Of a stretch of DNA of 64,000 bases, positions 47,901-61,374 are shown piece by piece. Under the pieces are notes generated by a model. That model was not told the DNA's origin. It ran no database searches and saw nothing but the letters and a program-made list of their open reading frames with translations. Origin of the DNA: Argopecten irradians (Eukaryota > Mollusca > Bivalvia > Pectinida > Pectinidae); contig NC_091135.1 of NCBI RefSeq assembly GCF_041381155.1, positions 53,519,997 to 53,583,996 of the forward strand. The letters run 5' to 3'. The first letter of the stretch is position 1, and every line of letters starts with the position of its first letter. The position numbers and the translations under genes were made by a program.

Positions 47901-50900
47901 CTTCATGTCATGAAAGCAACATTGTTCCATGAAGATTCCAGAAGTCCTTGATCTGTTTTGTTCTTCTTTGTATTATCAACGAATCTGGTCTAAGAGAAGG
48001 TTCCTCTCTTTTTTGTACTCATGATGTCCATATCGTTAATTCCTTGACCCCTGTGCCATGTGCCGGCGATAAAATATTGCTGGCCTTGCTTGACCTCTAA
48101 AACAGCGTTTTGGATGTCCATTTGGAGATCCAAAGGGAAATGTCTGCTAAAGAAAGCCCAGCGTTTTGATTGATGTCCAGGGATAAAAAGCATTGATTTA
48201 TGACGGACAGTATTTGACGTAGAGTTTGATACACACTTACAAATTCAGCATCATAGCAAGAAAATTATAGGGGTCCGATATCTATTGGCAAACACGAACC
48301 ACGTAACCAGGAGCTGTTCGTGTGAAACGTAGCATTTTATCTCAGCCGCATAGTTCAATAGTATTTCTCATGTTGAATTGTCACTAATCGGAATATGAGT
48401 AATATAAATATTAGTGTTGGTTGCATAAATTGTTTTATAAAATACAATGTTGCTAATACATTGTACTGCAATGTTGGTCGTTCTATTGTCATGTATTATT
48501 GGTAATCTAGAAATAATGTAGTTAATAACTGATATATCCATAAAGTGTTGAATGAGATAACATTGTCTGTATCACGTGAAAATGACCACTGTTTAGTGTC
48601 CTGTAACACCGCTTACTGTTAAGCTGGCATGTGCTTATTTATCATTCCTCATTATCTCCATGTTAGCATGAAACATATCTGGAAATCGTTGATTAGTTTT
48701 CATAAATAATTTTCCAAATTTTCTCAAAGTACAAGTTAAATTGAATACCTTCCTTATCCTATAACTTCCAATTACTGATTATTGCTGATCTAATTATAGC
48801 CTTTTAGTTTCCGTGGGTTAAGAAGTTTGCAAACAAAGAGATAGTGATACCAAAATATATCAGATTTAAGCGTCGTGCTGTTCATAAAGCTTTTTTTTTT
48901 TTTAAATTATTACTCATTTTCAAAAACATCATCAGTTTCTCTGACAGGAAGTAATAAGAAATAAAAGAAATAAAAAAATAATGAGCAGGTAAATGTAAAC
49001 AACTGATGTTGGCATATTAACGGTATGTTTGAGGGAAAAATAAATAACAAATGTCATTGTTACTAATATTGTTTTGATTTACACGTATTGGTCATGCTCA
49101 TTCTCAAAATTTGTATTATTTTGTAACTAGGAGCAATAATACAATTTCATTTTGATATTACGACTGGATACAAAGTCCTGAAATAAAAAAAAAATGAATG
49201 AAATATAAAGTTAAGTGTTCTGAAGCGCAGCCTTATATCCTAATATTGACACATTTAGCACATACTGAAAGAAATCGTGTTTTTCATGGGTATGGCTCGA
49301 TGAGTGAATAATAGCATCGTTTTTCATCTTAGTTTGATACGATAAGTTATACGGACAATGACATTTAAATGAATTCAATTGTTAAAGATGCCCCACCGCT
49401 GACAAATGGTATTTTTCTCTATTAAAAACAGGAGCAGGCAATTTTGTATTTTTCTTCGGTTGCAAAAGTTACTTACTTTACCCCATTACCACCTTTGAAA
49501 AGTTTGAGATTCTAATTTTATTTCAAGATAAATATTAAAAATAATTAATTGCATCCCGAAAAAAATCCGAGGCAGCATCTCCTATATTGAATAAACTACT
49601 GACTGCGCATGCACCAAAGGCAAAATAAATAATTTTATATTACTATTATTGTTCATTATACACATATACACACGATTTAACACAAATTATTGTTCAAATT
49701 ATGAACATCATTTATGCTCTGTCGGCGGTGGAGCATCAAGGGAAACTGCAGTTGTCAATGACATAAAAAATTACGCCAATTTGGATACATGTTACCTCAT
49801 AACTACTAGTATATTAACCTTTAATGCTGCGCATTAAATTTAGACCCAGTTTATATATCGATAAATTCCATTTGCGGAAGTGATTTACCTTGATTGCAAA
49901 TTAATAACACATCTGACTCCTCCTGTATTAACCTTTAATACTGCATATTAACTTTAGACCCGGTTTAAATATCGATAAATTCCATTTGCGGAAGTGATTT
50001 ACCTAGATTGCAAATTAATAACACATCTGACTCCTCCTGCGTGTAAAAAAATACTTCTTGTTAATATATACGAGTGCTTCATGCATTACTATTCTTCATT
50101 ACATAATTTCGAGATTACATCGATAGCCGGTATACGGTATATCAGAGATTTTATGAAAATTCACTTTTAACGTAGACTTCCCTTCTATGACGTCATACGT
50201 TTGTAACGTCGCTATCCGGATCCCGGCAAACGTATTACATTTATCCGTGCCCATCTATATTCGCTTTACAACTCGCCGCTTCTGACATCGTCTTCGCAAT
50301 CTTCAAGGACAGCTTTTCGAGTGTTTACTTGAAGGTTATCAATCTAAAATCAAAAAAGAACGAAATCCTTCAAAGGAAACCAAGAAGCAACGGTGGTTAC
50401 CTTAAATAAAATATACAGTGTTTGAACCTTACAAATCACTCTTTTTGTCACCAAGATTTATTTGGAGGAACTAACACAGGTTTTTAAGGTTTCTTCTTAA
50501 ATGAATGACACCATGTGATATTTTTATTTTCAGATTAAGCTTTAGTAAATCAGTAAATCAACTAGCCGTAGCATATAAATTGTACATGTATGCATTACCA
50601 CTGCACTGCAGAACCGGAACAACCCAGACTAGTGGTTACATAGATAAGGTAGATGAGTGTTAAGGGACGTAATGCAGTGGGCTCCTATTGAATAATTAAC
50701 TTTTTTCCAATGACATCTGTAGCGCACCAACGTTTCCTTCAAGGAAAAGGACACAAAGAAATCAATACGAGACATTGTTATCATGTCAACGTAAATAAGC
50801 AGAAATTGAAATCGTAATTCGAATCTTATTAAAGTTGACGGAAATGAAAACGTGTACCTTAAACACAAATTAATATATTTGACAACAAGTAAGAAAACTG

Positions 50901-53900
50901 CTGCTGTACACGGAATGATGTATCTATTCTGTAAAGCTGTTGGTGACCTAGGTAAATTGTACTTTATTACATTGAAGTCGTATATCAGGAATTCAAATTG
51001 AGACGTGTATCTACTGTCTAGTTTTAGCAATAGCATTAGAATCCATGATTAACACCAAATCTTCAAAGAACTTCACCGATAAAAGTTATCTTATTAATGT
51101 GAAACTATTATGAGTGCATGCCACATGGAAATTTTCACTGATAGTGAAAGCAAAGTTCTGAAACCTTATAACATTCACAGACTGATAATTGAATCACGTG
51201 GCACATCCATGATATATTTCCTGACAATTACCCAGCAACTGATATTTCAGAAGTCTGTAAATAGCGTGTACATCGAATGAAAACAATATGGTATGATATT
51301 GATTTGAAATTGCTAATGCGTTTTATAAACAGAATACCGATGCAACAGTAAATTACATGCAATGTATCTGTTTAAAAACAAGCGGAGGTATGCATATTAA
51401 ACCGACTGTCGAATTTCACTTCGATACATATATGATAAGTAGTGTTATATTTGTACAGAGGGCACGACAAAGTATGATGGGAATAACCTGGCCTTGCACC
51501 ACTGACCAAATGACAGTCTCCCAAAAACGTCACAACAACAATGTAATTGTGATAACAATTGAAAGTAAAGGAAACTCCGGCATTTCCTATGGATATATAT
51601 GGTGTATGAAACAAAACCCTACATAAAATATGGTAATGCATGTACATCTGTATTTTTCAGAAGTCCATTAAGACTTCTGAAATATGTAATATCACAAGTA
51701 TTTTGCGTCAACAAGATTTTGCTGATTAACGTTGTATACGGCGTTCATCTTAATATATTGTAAATTCCAAGAGACTTGATCTAATTGATTTGTGGTAGCA
51801 ACCTTCGCTAAATGCCTAGGGAAACTATAGAAATTATCAACTTCTTAATTTGGATCGATATCGTTTGACCCCGATATTGACATTGTTCAAGCTTTTGAAG
51901 TTACTTGTGAACCTGTAATGAAATTGACTAAAGGGCACGCTCTGATATCAACGCTTTCCTTATGTCCCTTCGTTGCCTGAACGAAACTGTACGAGAGCAC
52001 AATCAATAGCAGACAATTTTATATTTCTGAAAATAATTAGATATACTACAAGCTAATAAATTGGCGAATAATTTTGTTACTGCCCTATAATAAACATGCA
52101 AGGTCTGTTCGTGACCTTGTTACCTGTAACTGATCTTAGTTCAATAGCAATATCTAAAGATGACATATTGGAAGAAAGCAGGATGCTGTCACGGTTAGCG
52201 TGGTACATATTCAAACAATAGATATGGATTGTGTTATCGGTGTCATAAAAATAACGTTTATATTTATTTAACACAAATGAAGGGTTTTATTAATATATTT
52301 AATCATTTTTATTCTAGTATGATATGTTTATTTCGTGAATTTCTCCAATACTGTAGATTAAATTTAAAATTATACTTTAATGATCATGTCTCTGTGGATG
52401 TTTGCGGAAATAGAAGGGTTGTGATCGCATCACCAGCTGAAACCAATATAATGCTATGTTTCGGAAGGAAAAAAAGTAGCAGGATGTTTATTTACTTTCA
52501 TTATGCTTTTAGTATTTTTTCTATAACGAGTGTCAACATATTGACATATGCCACTAAAGTAAATGCAACTGCATCCTTGCATTATAAAGAGAAAGTTAAA
52601 AAAAGGAAAGTTAGTCATAATGCATAAAATAGTTGTGTGATAATCAATTAAACCAAGGATCATAAACATCCTTGATTAAACCTATGACTAACCAAGACAC
52701 AATTATTTAGTAGCAATAGTATTTACATTGAATTATCAGTATGTACGATTTACAAGAATTCCACAGAAGTGGATGTGTCGCCTGCACAGCATCACAAAAA
52801 TAGTTTTGTATAGTTGAAAGTATTGTTAATAGTTATCAGATCACGTAACTCTTGCAGTACTGACGGATTTTGATCATTATCAATACATAAAATTTGGTTG
52901 AAATTGGACAATAAATACTACAGTTATAACACGGGAACCATTTCCCGGACGCCGACGACGCCGACGACGCCGACGCCGACAAAGTGACACCTATGTATCG
53001 CCCTTTGTTGCAGTCGACACAAAAATCCTACCAGCAAATAAGAACCATACTTAAAAATGTCTTCACAAATTATGACTGATCAAAACATCAATCAGTTGCG
53101 GGACCAAAGCAAGATAAAGATAAATTATCAACCAGTGAAACACATCGCACAATTTTAATACCAACCAGTAAGAACACACCGCACAATCCTAATACCAACC
53201 AGTAACAACACACCGCACAATCTTAATACCAACCAGTAACAACACACCGCACAATCCTAATACCAACCAGTAACAACACACCGCACAATCCTAATACCAA
53301 CCAGTAACAACACACCGCACAATCTTAATACCAACCAGTAACAACACACCGCACAATCTTAATACCAACCAGTAACAACACACCGCACAATCTTAATACC
53401 AACCAGTAACAACACACCGCACAATCTTAATACCAACCAGTAACAACACACCGCACAATCTTAATACCAACCAGTAACAACACACCGCACAATCCTAATA
53501 CCAACCAGTAACAACACACCGCACAATCCTAATACCAACCAGTAACAACACACCGCACAATCCTAATACCAACCAGTAACAACACACCGCACAATCCTAA
53601 TACCAACCAGTAACAACACACCGCACAATCCTAATACCAACCAGTAACAACACACCGCACAATCTTAATACCAACCAGTAACAACACACCGCACAATCTT
53701 AATACCAACCAGTAACAACACACCGCACAATCTTGATACTACCAGTAACAACACACCACACAATCTAATACCAACAAGTAACAACACACCGCACAATCCT
53801 AATACCAACCAGTAACAACACACCGCACAATCTTAATACCAACCAGTAACAACACACGCACATCAAATGCCAACCAGTATCAACACTACGTATAATCTTA

Positions 53901-56900
53901 ATACCAACCAGTATCAACACAACGCACAATCTTAAAACCAACCAGTAACAACACACTGTACAATTTTAATACCAACCAGTAATAACGCACCGCACAATTT
54001 GAATACCAACCAGTAACAACACACCGCACAATCCTAATACCAACCAGTAACAACACACCGCACAATCTTAATACCAACCAGTAAGAAAAACACCGCACAA
54101 TCCTAATACCAACCAGTAGCAACACACCGCACAATCCTAATACCAACCAGTAGCAACACACCGCACAATCCTAATGCCAACCTATAACAACACACCGCAC
54201 AATCCTAATACCAACCAGTAACAACACACCGCACAATCCTAATACCAACCAGTAACAACACACCGCACAATCTTAATACCAACCAGTAACAACACACCGC
54301 ACAATCTTGATACTTACCAGTAACAACACACCACACCATCTTAATACCAACAAGTAACAACACACCGCACAATCCTAATACCAACCAGTAACAACACAAC
54401 GCACAATCTTAATACCAACCAGTAACAACACACCACAAAAATGCCAACCTGTATCAACACTATGTATAATCTTAATACCAACCAGTATCAACACAACGCA
54501 CAATCTTAAAACCAACCAGTAACAACACACTGTACAATTTTAATACCAACCAGTAATAACGCACCGCACAATTTGAATACCAACCAGTAACAACACACCG
54601 CACAATCCTAATACCAACCAGTAACAACACACCGCACAATCTTAATACCAACCAGTAAGAAAAACACCGCACAATCCTAATACCAACCAGTAGCAACACA
54701 CCGCACAATCCTAATACCAACCAGTAGCAACACACCGCACAATCCTAATGCCAACCTATAACAACACACCGAACAATCCTAATACCAACCAGTAAGAACA
54801 CACCGCACAATCCTAATACCAACCAGTAACAATACACCGCACAATCCTAATACCAACCAGTAACAACACACCGCACAATCTTGATACTTACCAGTAACAA
54901 CACAACACCATCTTAATACCAACCAGTAACAACACACCGCACGATCTTGATACTTACCAGTAACAATACACCGCACAATCTTAATACCAACCAGTAACAA
55001 CACACCGCACAATCTTGATACTTACCAGTAACAACACACCACACCATCTTAATACCAACCAGTAACAATACACCGCACAATCCTAATACCTACAAGTAAC
55101 AACACACCGCGCAATCTTAATACCAACCAGTAACAACACAACGCACAATCTTAATACCACACAGTAACAACACACCACACAATCTTAATGCCAACCTGTA
55201 TCAACACTATGTACAATCTTAATACCAACCATTAACAACACAACGCGCCATCTTAATACCAACCAGTATCAACACAACGCACAATCTTAAAACCAACCAG
55301 TAACAACACACTGTACAATTTTAATACCAACCAGTAACAACGCACCGCACAATCTTAATACCAACCAGTCACAACACACCGCACAATCTTAATACCAACC
55401 AGTCACAACACACCGCACAATCTTAATACCAACCAGTAACAACACACCGCACAATCTTAATACCAACCAGTAACAACACACCGCACAATCTTAATACCAA
55501 CCAGTCACAACACACCGCACAATCTTAATACCAACCAGTGCTTAAATCTCGTAGTATAAGAACATCAGTCATGTTTAAAGCATCTAACAATTACCTTACT
55601 AAACGGTGTATCGAAACATCTACTAGTTACCTAACTAAATGGGATCGCAACATCTACAGTTACTTGACTAAACGGGTTCGAAACATTTACAAGTTACCTA
55701 ACTTAACGAAATAATCGAAATATCTACAGTTACCTAACAAAACATGTTCAAAATATCTACAGTTACCAACTAAACGAGTTCGAAACATTTATAAGTTACA
55801 CCTAACTAAACGATATCGAAACATTTACCAGTTACCTAACTTAACTGGATCGAAATATGTACCAGTTACCTAACTAAACTGGATCGAAACATCTACTTGT
55901 TACCTAACTAAACTGGTTCGAAACACACATATTTACGCAACCAAGAAAACTGATAACATCAGTCAATTACAGACGTTGCAGTTAAATTAAAAGAACTGTT
56001 CTAATAATTTGCTACGCGTATTTCTTAGAAATAGGCAAAGCAGAGGAAGCTCACAAAAGACGGGCATTATTTTTGTACTGTTTTAATCATTTTGAGAAAT
56101 CCTATCTCCATTTTATTACAAAGGGATTTCAATATACCTTCGATTTTGGTTGTAGTTGACCGAGTTTACTCGATCTTGAGCTTAAATAACGGCTCCATAA
56201 TACGATCGTGCGACACTCTTGTTTTCCGCCCACCCTCGCTCCCTCCTGAATTATTGAACCTGTAGTATAGTTCTTCTTATCAGTAACAATAATTATATAA
56301 AAGGTAGAGAGACATACATATGTAAAAACCCTCCATGTGATAGACTGATAACACATCCAGTATCAACAATTTAACCTAGTTTCTTAACAGCATCCAGTAG
56401 ATTGCTCGGCCTGACATTTTGTGAATATGTTGCAGAAATTTACATCTCTTTCGATATGACTTTGTATACCACACCAATTAAAAAGAAAATAGGCAAGTAC
56501 GTGAATGGCGACAGGGGTTTCTAATGAGGCCTGGTACTGACTTGATGTTTGGTATTAATTAATTTGGGGACTTCTGTAGCTTCCCAAGGGAGTATGGAGA
56601 GTATAGAGGATATGTTGTCATTACACATGTTCTGGCGACGAAATGGAATTGGCTTCCAATGGCATGTTAGATTAGTAATAAAACCCAATTGCATGGTATC
56701 TGTACAGAGAGGGTCCAAATAAGGATACTTAGAAGAAAATTTGATAAAATCTTATCCGGTACTTGATGATGATAGTTTTCTTCCTGGTAGCATTTATATT
56801 AGTATTTACTTTGTACACATGATGTATGAACGTTCTCGTTCTAGCAAGAAATTGAGCTAATTCAAATTTTATGATAATCCCTCCAGCCGACATGATGACT

Positions 56901-57650
56901 TTTTTTTTTCATTTTGTCCTAGAATTTAGTCAGTATACATGCACCAATCTGGTACTTGATGGTATACTTATTACTGTAGTAGTTATCTGTTGCTTCGCTA
57001 GTACATGTAAAAAAACGGATTTATTGTTATATTGCTATACAATCGTTTCAGATGCATTTAATACAGTAAGCTAATTAATTTTCACGTATGACTCTTTCGC
57101 ATATATCGCGGGCTGTAGGAAATCGCAAAAGTACATCACAGCGAACTTGTTCCAAACACAAATAAAGTACAATCCCACCAGTCTAGATCGCGAAATTAAA
57201 TCGTCCTGGATATAAAAGTTACTTTCTAGTTTATAAATTGAGAGGTTTCGAAGAACGGGAATGCACATGTATTTAAGTGGATAGAATATTTGCTTTTCAC
57301 CACAAAAGTAAACTATATTTTACATTAAGTGTTCCTTATTTTCCGAGTAAATAATATGTAAAGGGTTACATATATTATATGATTGCATTATATGTGCTCA
57401 TGAAAAGAAAGTATGCTGGATTCGGCATGGGTTATGATAACCATGTATATACAAAAAGCATATTTACGTTTGGTAATTACGTTTTATACAATTAATCACC
57501 AAACATTTCAATTCGTGTTTGAGCTTCCATGCGAAATAACGCGAAAAACTATCAATCCCGAAAACAAAACCGCTTACCGTACCTAATTAACTTAAATAGG
57601 GGCTTCGATGAAAAGTCTTTATTTGTTATATTTTAATTGAAAGTTAGTAA

Positions 57651-57690
<40 letters not shown>

Positions 57691-58289
57691 TACCATGTGG
57701 TTTGCATAGATAGCCTTGAATTGTATGTATATTTATAACTTTACCTAATATGGAAATGCTGTTTGAAGTTTTAGGCATGACGTCATTAACAACACTCATG
57801 AAGACAGTGAACGACAGTAACACGGTGACAGCCAGCGTCATCTTCTCCCCTGTATTCATTGGCAGCATGAACACCAACACGTTCAACAGCGACAACATTG
57901 ATATGGGCAGTATGGTTGATATGATGTAGTATACAGGCCTCCTTCTGAGTTCCAGGATAGCTTCCGCCCCGGGAAGTATTTCCCCGCTGTTATAAGATCC
58001 GTCCTCAGGGGAGTACGCCTTCACAGATGTAGTAAAAAGGTCCCATTCTCCATTAGGATAGTAACCGGTGATGTCAACGCTGTTTTTCTCCACTACGACG
58101 ATCATCGATTTGTTGGTATGCATCCATGACATTACTCGTATCGCACAGTTCTGGCTGTCAAACGGGTACTTAGCGATGTTCACCTCACATATCGTTTGCA
58201 TCACGATGCCCGGCTCCCATATTAATGTCCCTGCCGAGTCTAGGCTGATCAACATTTGGTCTATACCCAGAGGATGGTATCCGAAAGCC
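44963..58289 (-). CDS. Cys-loop ligand-gated ion channel, nicotinic acetylcholine receptor-type subunit, last two exons
   Basis: Subunit of a pentameric cation channel at the cell membrane. Exon 58289-57745 (phase 1 at its end) encodes the end of the ligand-binding domain. It includes the Cys loop, C-EVNIAKYPFDSQN-C with exactly 13 residues between cysteines, then RRRPVYYIISTILPI (M1) and GEKMTLAVTVLLSFTVF (M2). Exon 45432-44963 joins in phase, completing M3 (AVYLTILLTLSGLSVASTV, then HHRE), a 90-residue loop with a cysteine cluster (CCTNC, RCC), and M4 up to the stop. GEK before M2 predicts cation selectivity. Loop C lacks the adjacent cysteine pair of alpha subunits, so this is a non-alpha-like, divergent member. 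The start, signal peptide and first part of the binding domain were not found and probably lie beyond 64000. Confidence 0.88.
47990..48193 (-). CDS. unrecognised ORF inside the receptor intron
   Basis: The frame reads MLFIPGHQSKRWAFFSRHFP, then QNAVLEVKQGQQYFIAGTWH, to a stop. It extends upstream without a stop to about 48240. The composition resembles a real protein more than the surrounding frames, but no family, splice partner or promoter was identified. It may be a relic exon. Confidence 0.18.
   Translation of the reverse strand: MLFIPGHQSKRWAFFSRHFPLDLQMDIQNAVLEVKQGQQYFIAGTWHRGQGINDMDIMSTKKRGTFS
49813..50040. repeat. 114-bp tandem duplication
   Basis: Two adjacent copies starting ATTAACCTTTAAT at 49813 and 49927, both containing ATCGATAAATTCCATTTGCG and ending CTGACTCCTCCTG. 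They differ at fewer than ten positions. Confidence 0.95.
52946..52981. repeat. GAC-GCC trinucleotide-type microsatellite
   Basis: Short GC-rich run of CCGACGACGCCGACGACGCC type, between TTTCCCGGACG and AAAGTGACACC. It stands out from the AT-rich surroundings. Confidence 0.8.
53150..55545. repeat. 34-bp minisatellite, about 70 copies, with higher-order units
   Basis: The unit has core CCAGTAACAACACACCGCAC followed by AATCTTAATACCAA. The part at 53150-53750 is nearly homogeneous. The segment at about 53885-54200 recurs 574 bases further on (54459-54775) with the same variant units in the same order, for example a TATCAACAC unit then an AAAACCAACC unit then a CACTGTACAATTTT unit. The same variant trio appears a third time near 55195-55340. 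It lies within the receptor intron. Confidence 0.96.
55585..55925. repeat. about 36-bp degenerate tandem repeat
   Basis: Nine or so diverged copies of a unit like GTTACCTAACTAAACTGGAT followed by CGAAACATCTACA, directly after the 34-bp array. Degeneracy suggests an older array. Confidence 0.85.
55930..57655. other. right part of the receptor intron
   Basis: AT-rich intron DNA without a supported coding feature or element. Confidence 0.5.
57656..57686. repeat. poly(A) run of 31 bases
   Basis: Uninterrupted A on the plus strand (T on the receptor's strand), 59 bases downstream of the receptor exon donor. Length is likely variable. Confidence 0.95.
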
Positions 58290-60685
58290 CTGCAAACAAA
58301 ACACCAAAAAGTTGAATAATCTTTTAAAGCACCAGATCTAATGAAGTATGAAAGTTATAATATTGACATATAAAAAATATAAGTAATCAGGCTATCATTT
58401 CATTTAATTTTACTGGTATGTAACAGAACACGAAAATAATGAACGCAGCCAGAGAATGATGTTTACTGAATGATAGATACGAATATTAAAGAATTTTATT
58501 GAATCGTATATATCTTCTATATCAGACCTATCTATGCTAAGTCATGTTGTCGCGAAAAATATAATCCCGGCGGAAGTAACCGCCAAGACGGTATCAACCT
58601 CTGAGGTCAAAAAGGACGGTCACTCCTGATCCATGGAATGACATTTTCGCGGGACATTAATAGTGAAAAATCATCCACGAAATAACAACTTAAACATAAA
58701 TCACACAGCGATGTCGCGAAATTTTGACTCGCTAAAATTAAGATTTTCCGTTTAAGTATAAATCGAGTGTTTTCTAACTCGCCACAGCTATACGATAAGT
58801 AGCTTCTAGGCATACTTAATTTAGATATAGATGGTATATTTACAAATACATGATCTGTGGTAATGTTGTTTCTCTGTCAAAGCTATCTTTGGTTGTGTTT
58901 ACATGTATTTCTAAAAGAACACTTAGGATTCCTTAATCATGCCAGGATTGAACTTTTTTCTAAACTAAGACACCACATTATCTGTGTTATGTACACGAGT
59001 CAGTTTTAAACTATACCCAAACCAATTTTAGTCGTGACATGGGCACCGCTTGCATTTTCAGAAGCCCTAAGTAACTAAAAGGAAATGAAAGTGAAAGATA
59101 TTAAGGGGCTGCTGTTGACAGCTCTACTCATTTCGGTAAAACATGTCGGACTATAACGCCATAGCGCATGCGCCAAAAGTCAATACTTGTTCAGAAGCTT
59201 TCCTGAAAGGAGTAAAGTAGCAATTCTTCTGAAATGCTTCCGGACACCACAGCTTATTTCATGACTCGTATAAAGAGAGGCATAGGCGATCGATTTCATT
59301 TGATGAACATGCTTAAAAATCAAAATGTGGAGCATGTATATCACTTCCTTTTGAACTATATGTCTAGAAAGCTTTTACATCATTTCCGGAAAATAATGTC
59401 ATAATTTTATTGTCATTTACTGAAAATGATCAAGTACCTGTGTAAATCAGATAATTAGGCAGACTGCTTATAGTTTAACAATAATTTTCAAATCAAAATA
59501 AAATAATTCCTTGTAAAACTTACATGACAAAATGTTACAAGTTTCAACCAAATCTTGATTCTCTATACGATTGGCCTATTTTAAAGCAGATTTTATCACA
59601 GCTTTTGCAGCACCAATTATCATTTAACTAACAATAGAACAACCTGACCGGTATAGGTCATCGGCACGGTGTGGCGACAAAACCATGATATAATAGTACA
59701 ACTGATTAAATTGACACAGTCAGTTCATTGATGTAACTTCCACCCGCCATGTCTAAAAAAAGGCAAAACAGAATTTACGTAATGATGTATGTTACGAAAC
59801 CGGCGAAATACACTGTCATCACCATCAGATAAATATGCGGTCTGGCCATTTGTCGATGACGATGATAGTGCACATACTGTATTAGTCCTCAAAACGTCAC
59901 ATAAAAATCATTCTCTGACATATGTATCATGTATCTTTACATAATCCACAATTTTTAAACCGAAGAAAATGCTTAGAAAAACTAAGAAGTATACTTATAT
60001 CACATTTCAAACACTGTAAACTATTTCCACATTTGACCTATATTCAATCCATGTATTTATAAGAAGTTGATGCGTACAATGTATATATGTTACTTTGAGC
60101 CTTGTGAATGTTTGTTAGATTCGCAATATGCTGTAAAAGACTTCTCTATTGTACCACAACACCGATATAAACTCTTTAATAGATTATTATCTCAGTGAAT
60201 TTCATTTTGGTGATAAGCAGAATCTCTATAAAGTGTAAAAGTGATTTGTGTATAAAATAAACTGTTCTATCAATTACCCTTAAGCAGCTTAATTCGATTT
60301 TAGTTCGCAATTCCTATTTCTCAGTTACTCTACCATTGAAAACATATTGATTTGACTTGTAGCTTACGGTCGTTGCCCTGTAAAAAGCTCAAAATATCTC
60401 AACACTTCATTGGTATTACTGGGATGAAGAACTAGACGTCGTAAAGATAATTTATTCCTGGTTATTGTTGTTAGAGAATCATTCAGACAAGGAAGTTGTG
60501 CATCAAATTATCTTTTTACCCTGTATTTGCTGGGGTGGCAGAAACTATCTGTTTGGTAATTGTCCTTAGCGGTTATAAATGTATAGGTAAAAACATGACA
60601 CATTCATGATCTATGCTCATGAATAGCGAAGAATTGTAGGGAAATCTAAATCAATTAACATTGTATGGTATTCCAATAAGTGATC

Positions 60686-60727
<42 letters not shown>

Positions 60728-61370
60728 TAGATTATTTATTACTACTTCTATATTATCTAGTATTATTACAAGATTGTGTATATTCAAATATAAACGTGAA
60801 TGTGAGCGTTTTATAAATATTCTGTTAAAAAATAGGAATCCCCAAGAAATACTTAATATCCTTTCTATCTTATTTGTATATGCAAGAAATGCCCTTTGTA
60901 TCCTCTTTGTATATGCAAGTTATTTTTATTCATTTTTTTCTATCACAAAAGACACTAAATTACTTTTAATATTTTCTCAAACACTGTCATTTTTGACAAT
61001 TCTGAAATAGAATATGTATGTGACTCAAAAATAACATGCGTTTGTCAAAAAAGTCATCAGCCAGGCACGACGAAAGGTCACGTGTGACAAGCTTTCCTAC
61101 AGAATACCTACACCTACCATTGGATGTTGACTATGATAGATATATCGTCTCTACACGCTGACACTATCCTAGATAAACTGTTATTTATAGGCAATTAAGA
61201 TTAGCAAAGTAGATTGACTGCATGTTCGCCGGATAATACACAATGTTGTATTGTGAAGGAACCTGATGCAATGCGACGAAGCCAGTGTGTCGGTTAATCA
61301 GTTCGACAGGGATTACTGTGGCCTTGTGTTTTAGACGACAAGAAAGTCGTCACTAGGAATTAATTACACT
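58290..61370. other. receptor intron or upstream region, no exon recognised
   Basis: About 3 kb upstream of the receptor exon. I searched it by eye on the minus strand for ligand-binding-domain exons (Trp-rich, WNP-like motifs) and found none. The part at 58558-58760 has CGCGAAAA motifs like those inside the MITE at 28745, but no clear inverted ends. Confidence 0.45.
60689..60726. repeat. (TA)n microsatellite
   Basis: Nineteen uninterrupted TA dinucleotides. Confidence 0.97.
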
Positions 61371-61374
61371 AGAT

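Larger units (their letters stand above)
45433..53145. other. left part of the 12.3-kb receptor intron
   Basis: AT-rich intron. Apart from a 114-bp duplication, a GACGCC run and a few unassigned frames (for example 45922-46113 on the minus strand), I see no gene or element. Confidence 0.55.

Noticed and set aside
53765-55012. Several minus-strand frames with CCYWLVL-type repeats
   Set aside because: They are translations of the 34-bp minisatellite and shift frame with unit-length changes.
58558-58810. Possible second MITE with CGCGAAAA motifs
   Set aside because: The interior resembles the element at 28745, but no matching inverted ends could be identified.
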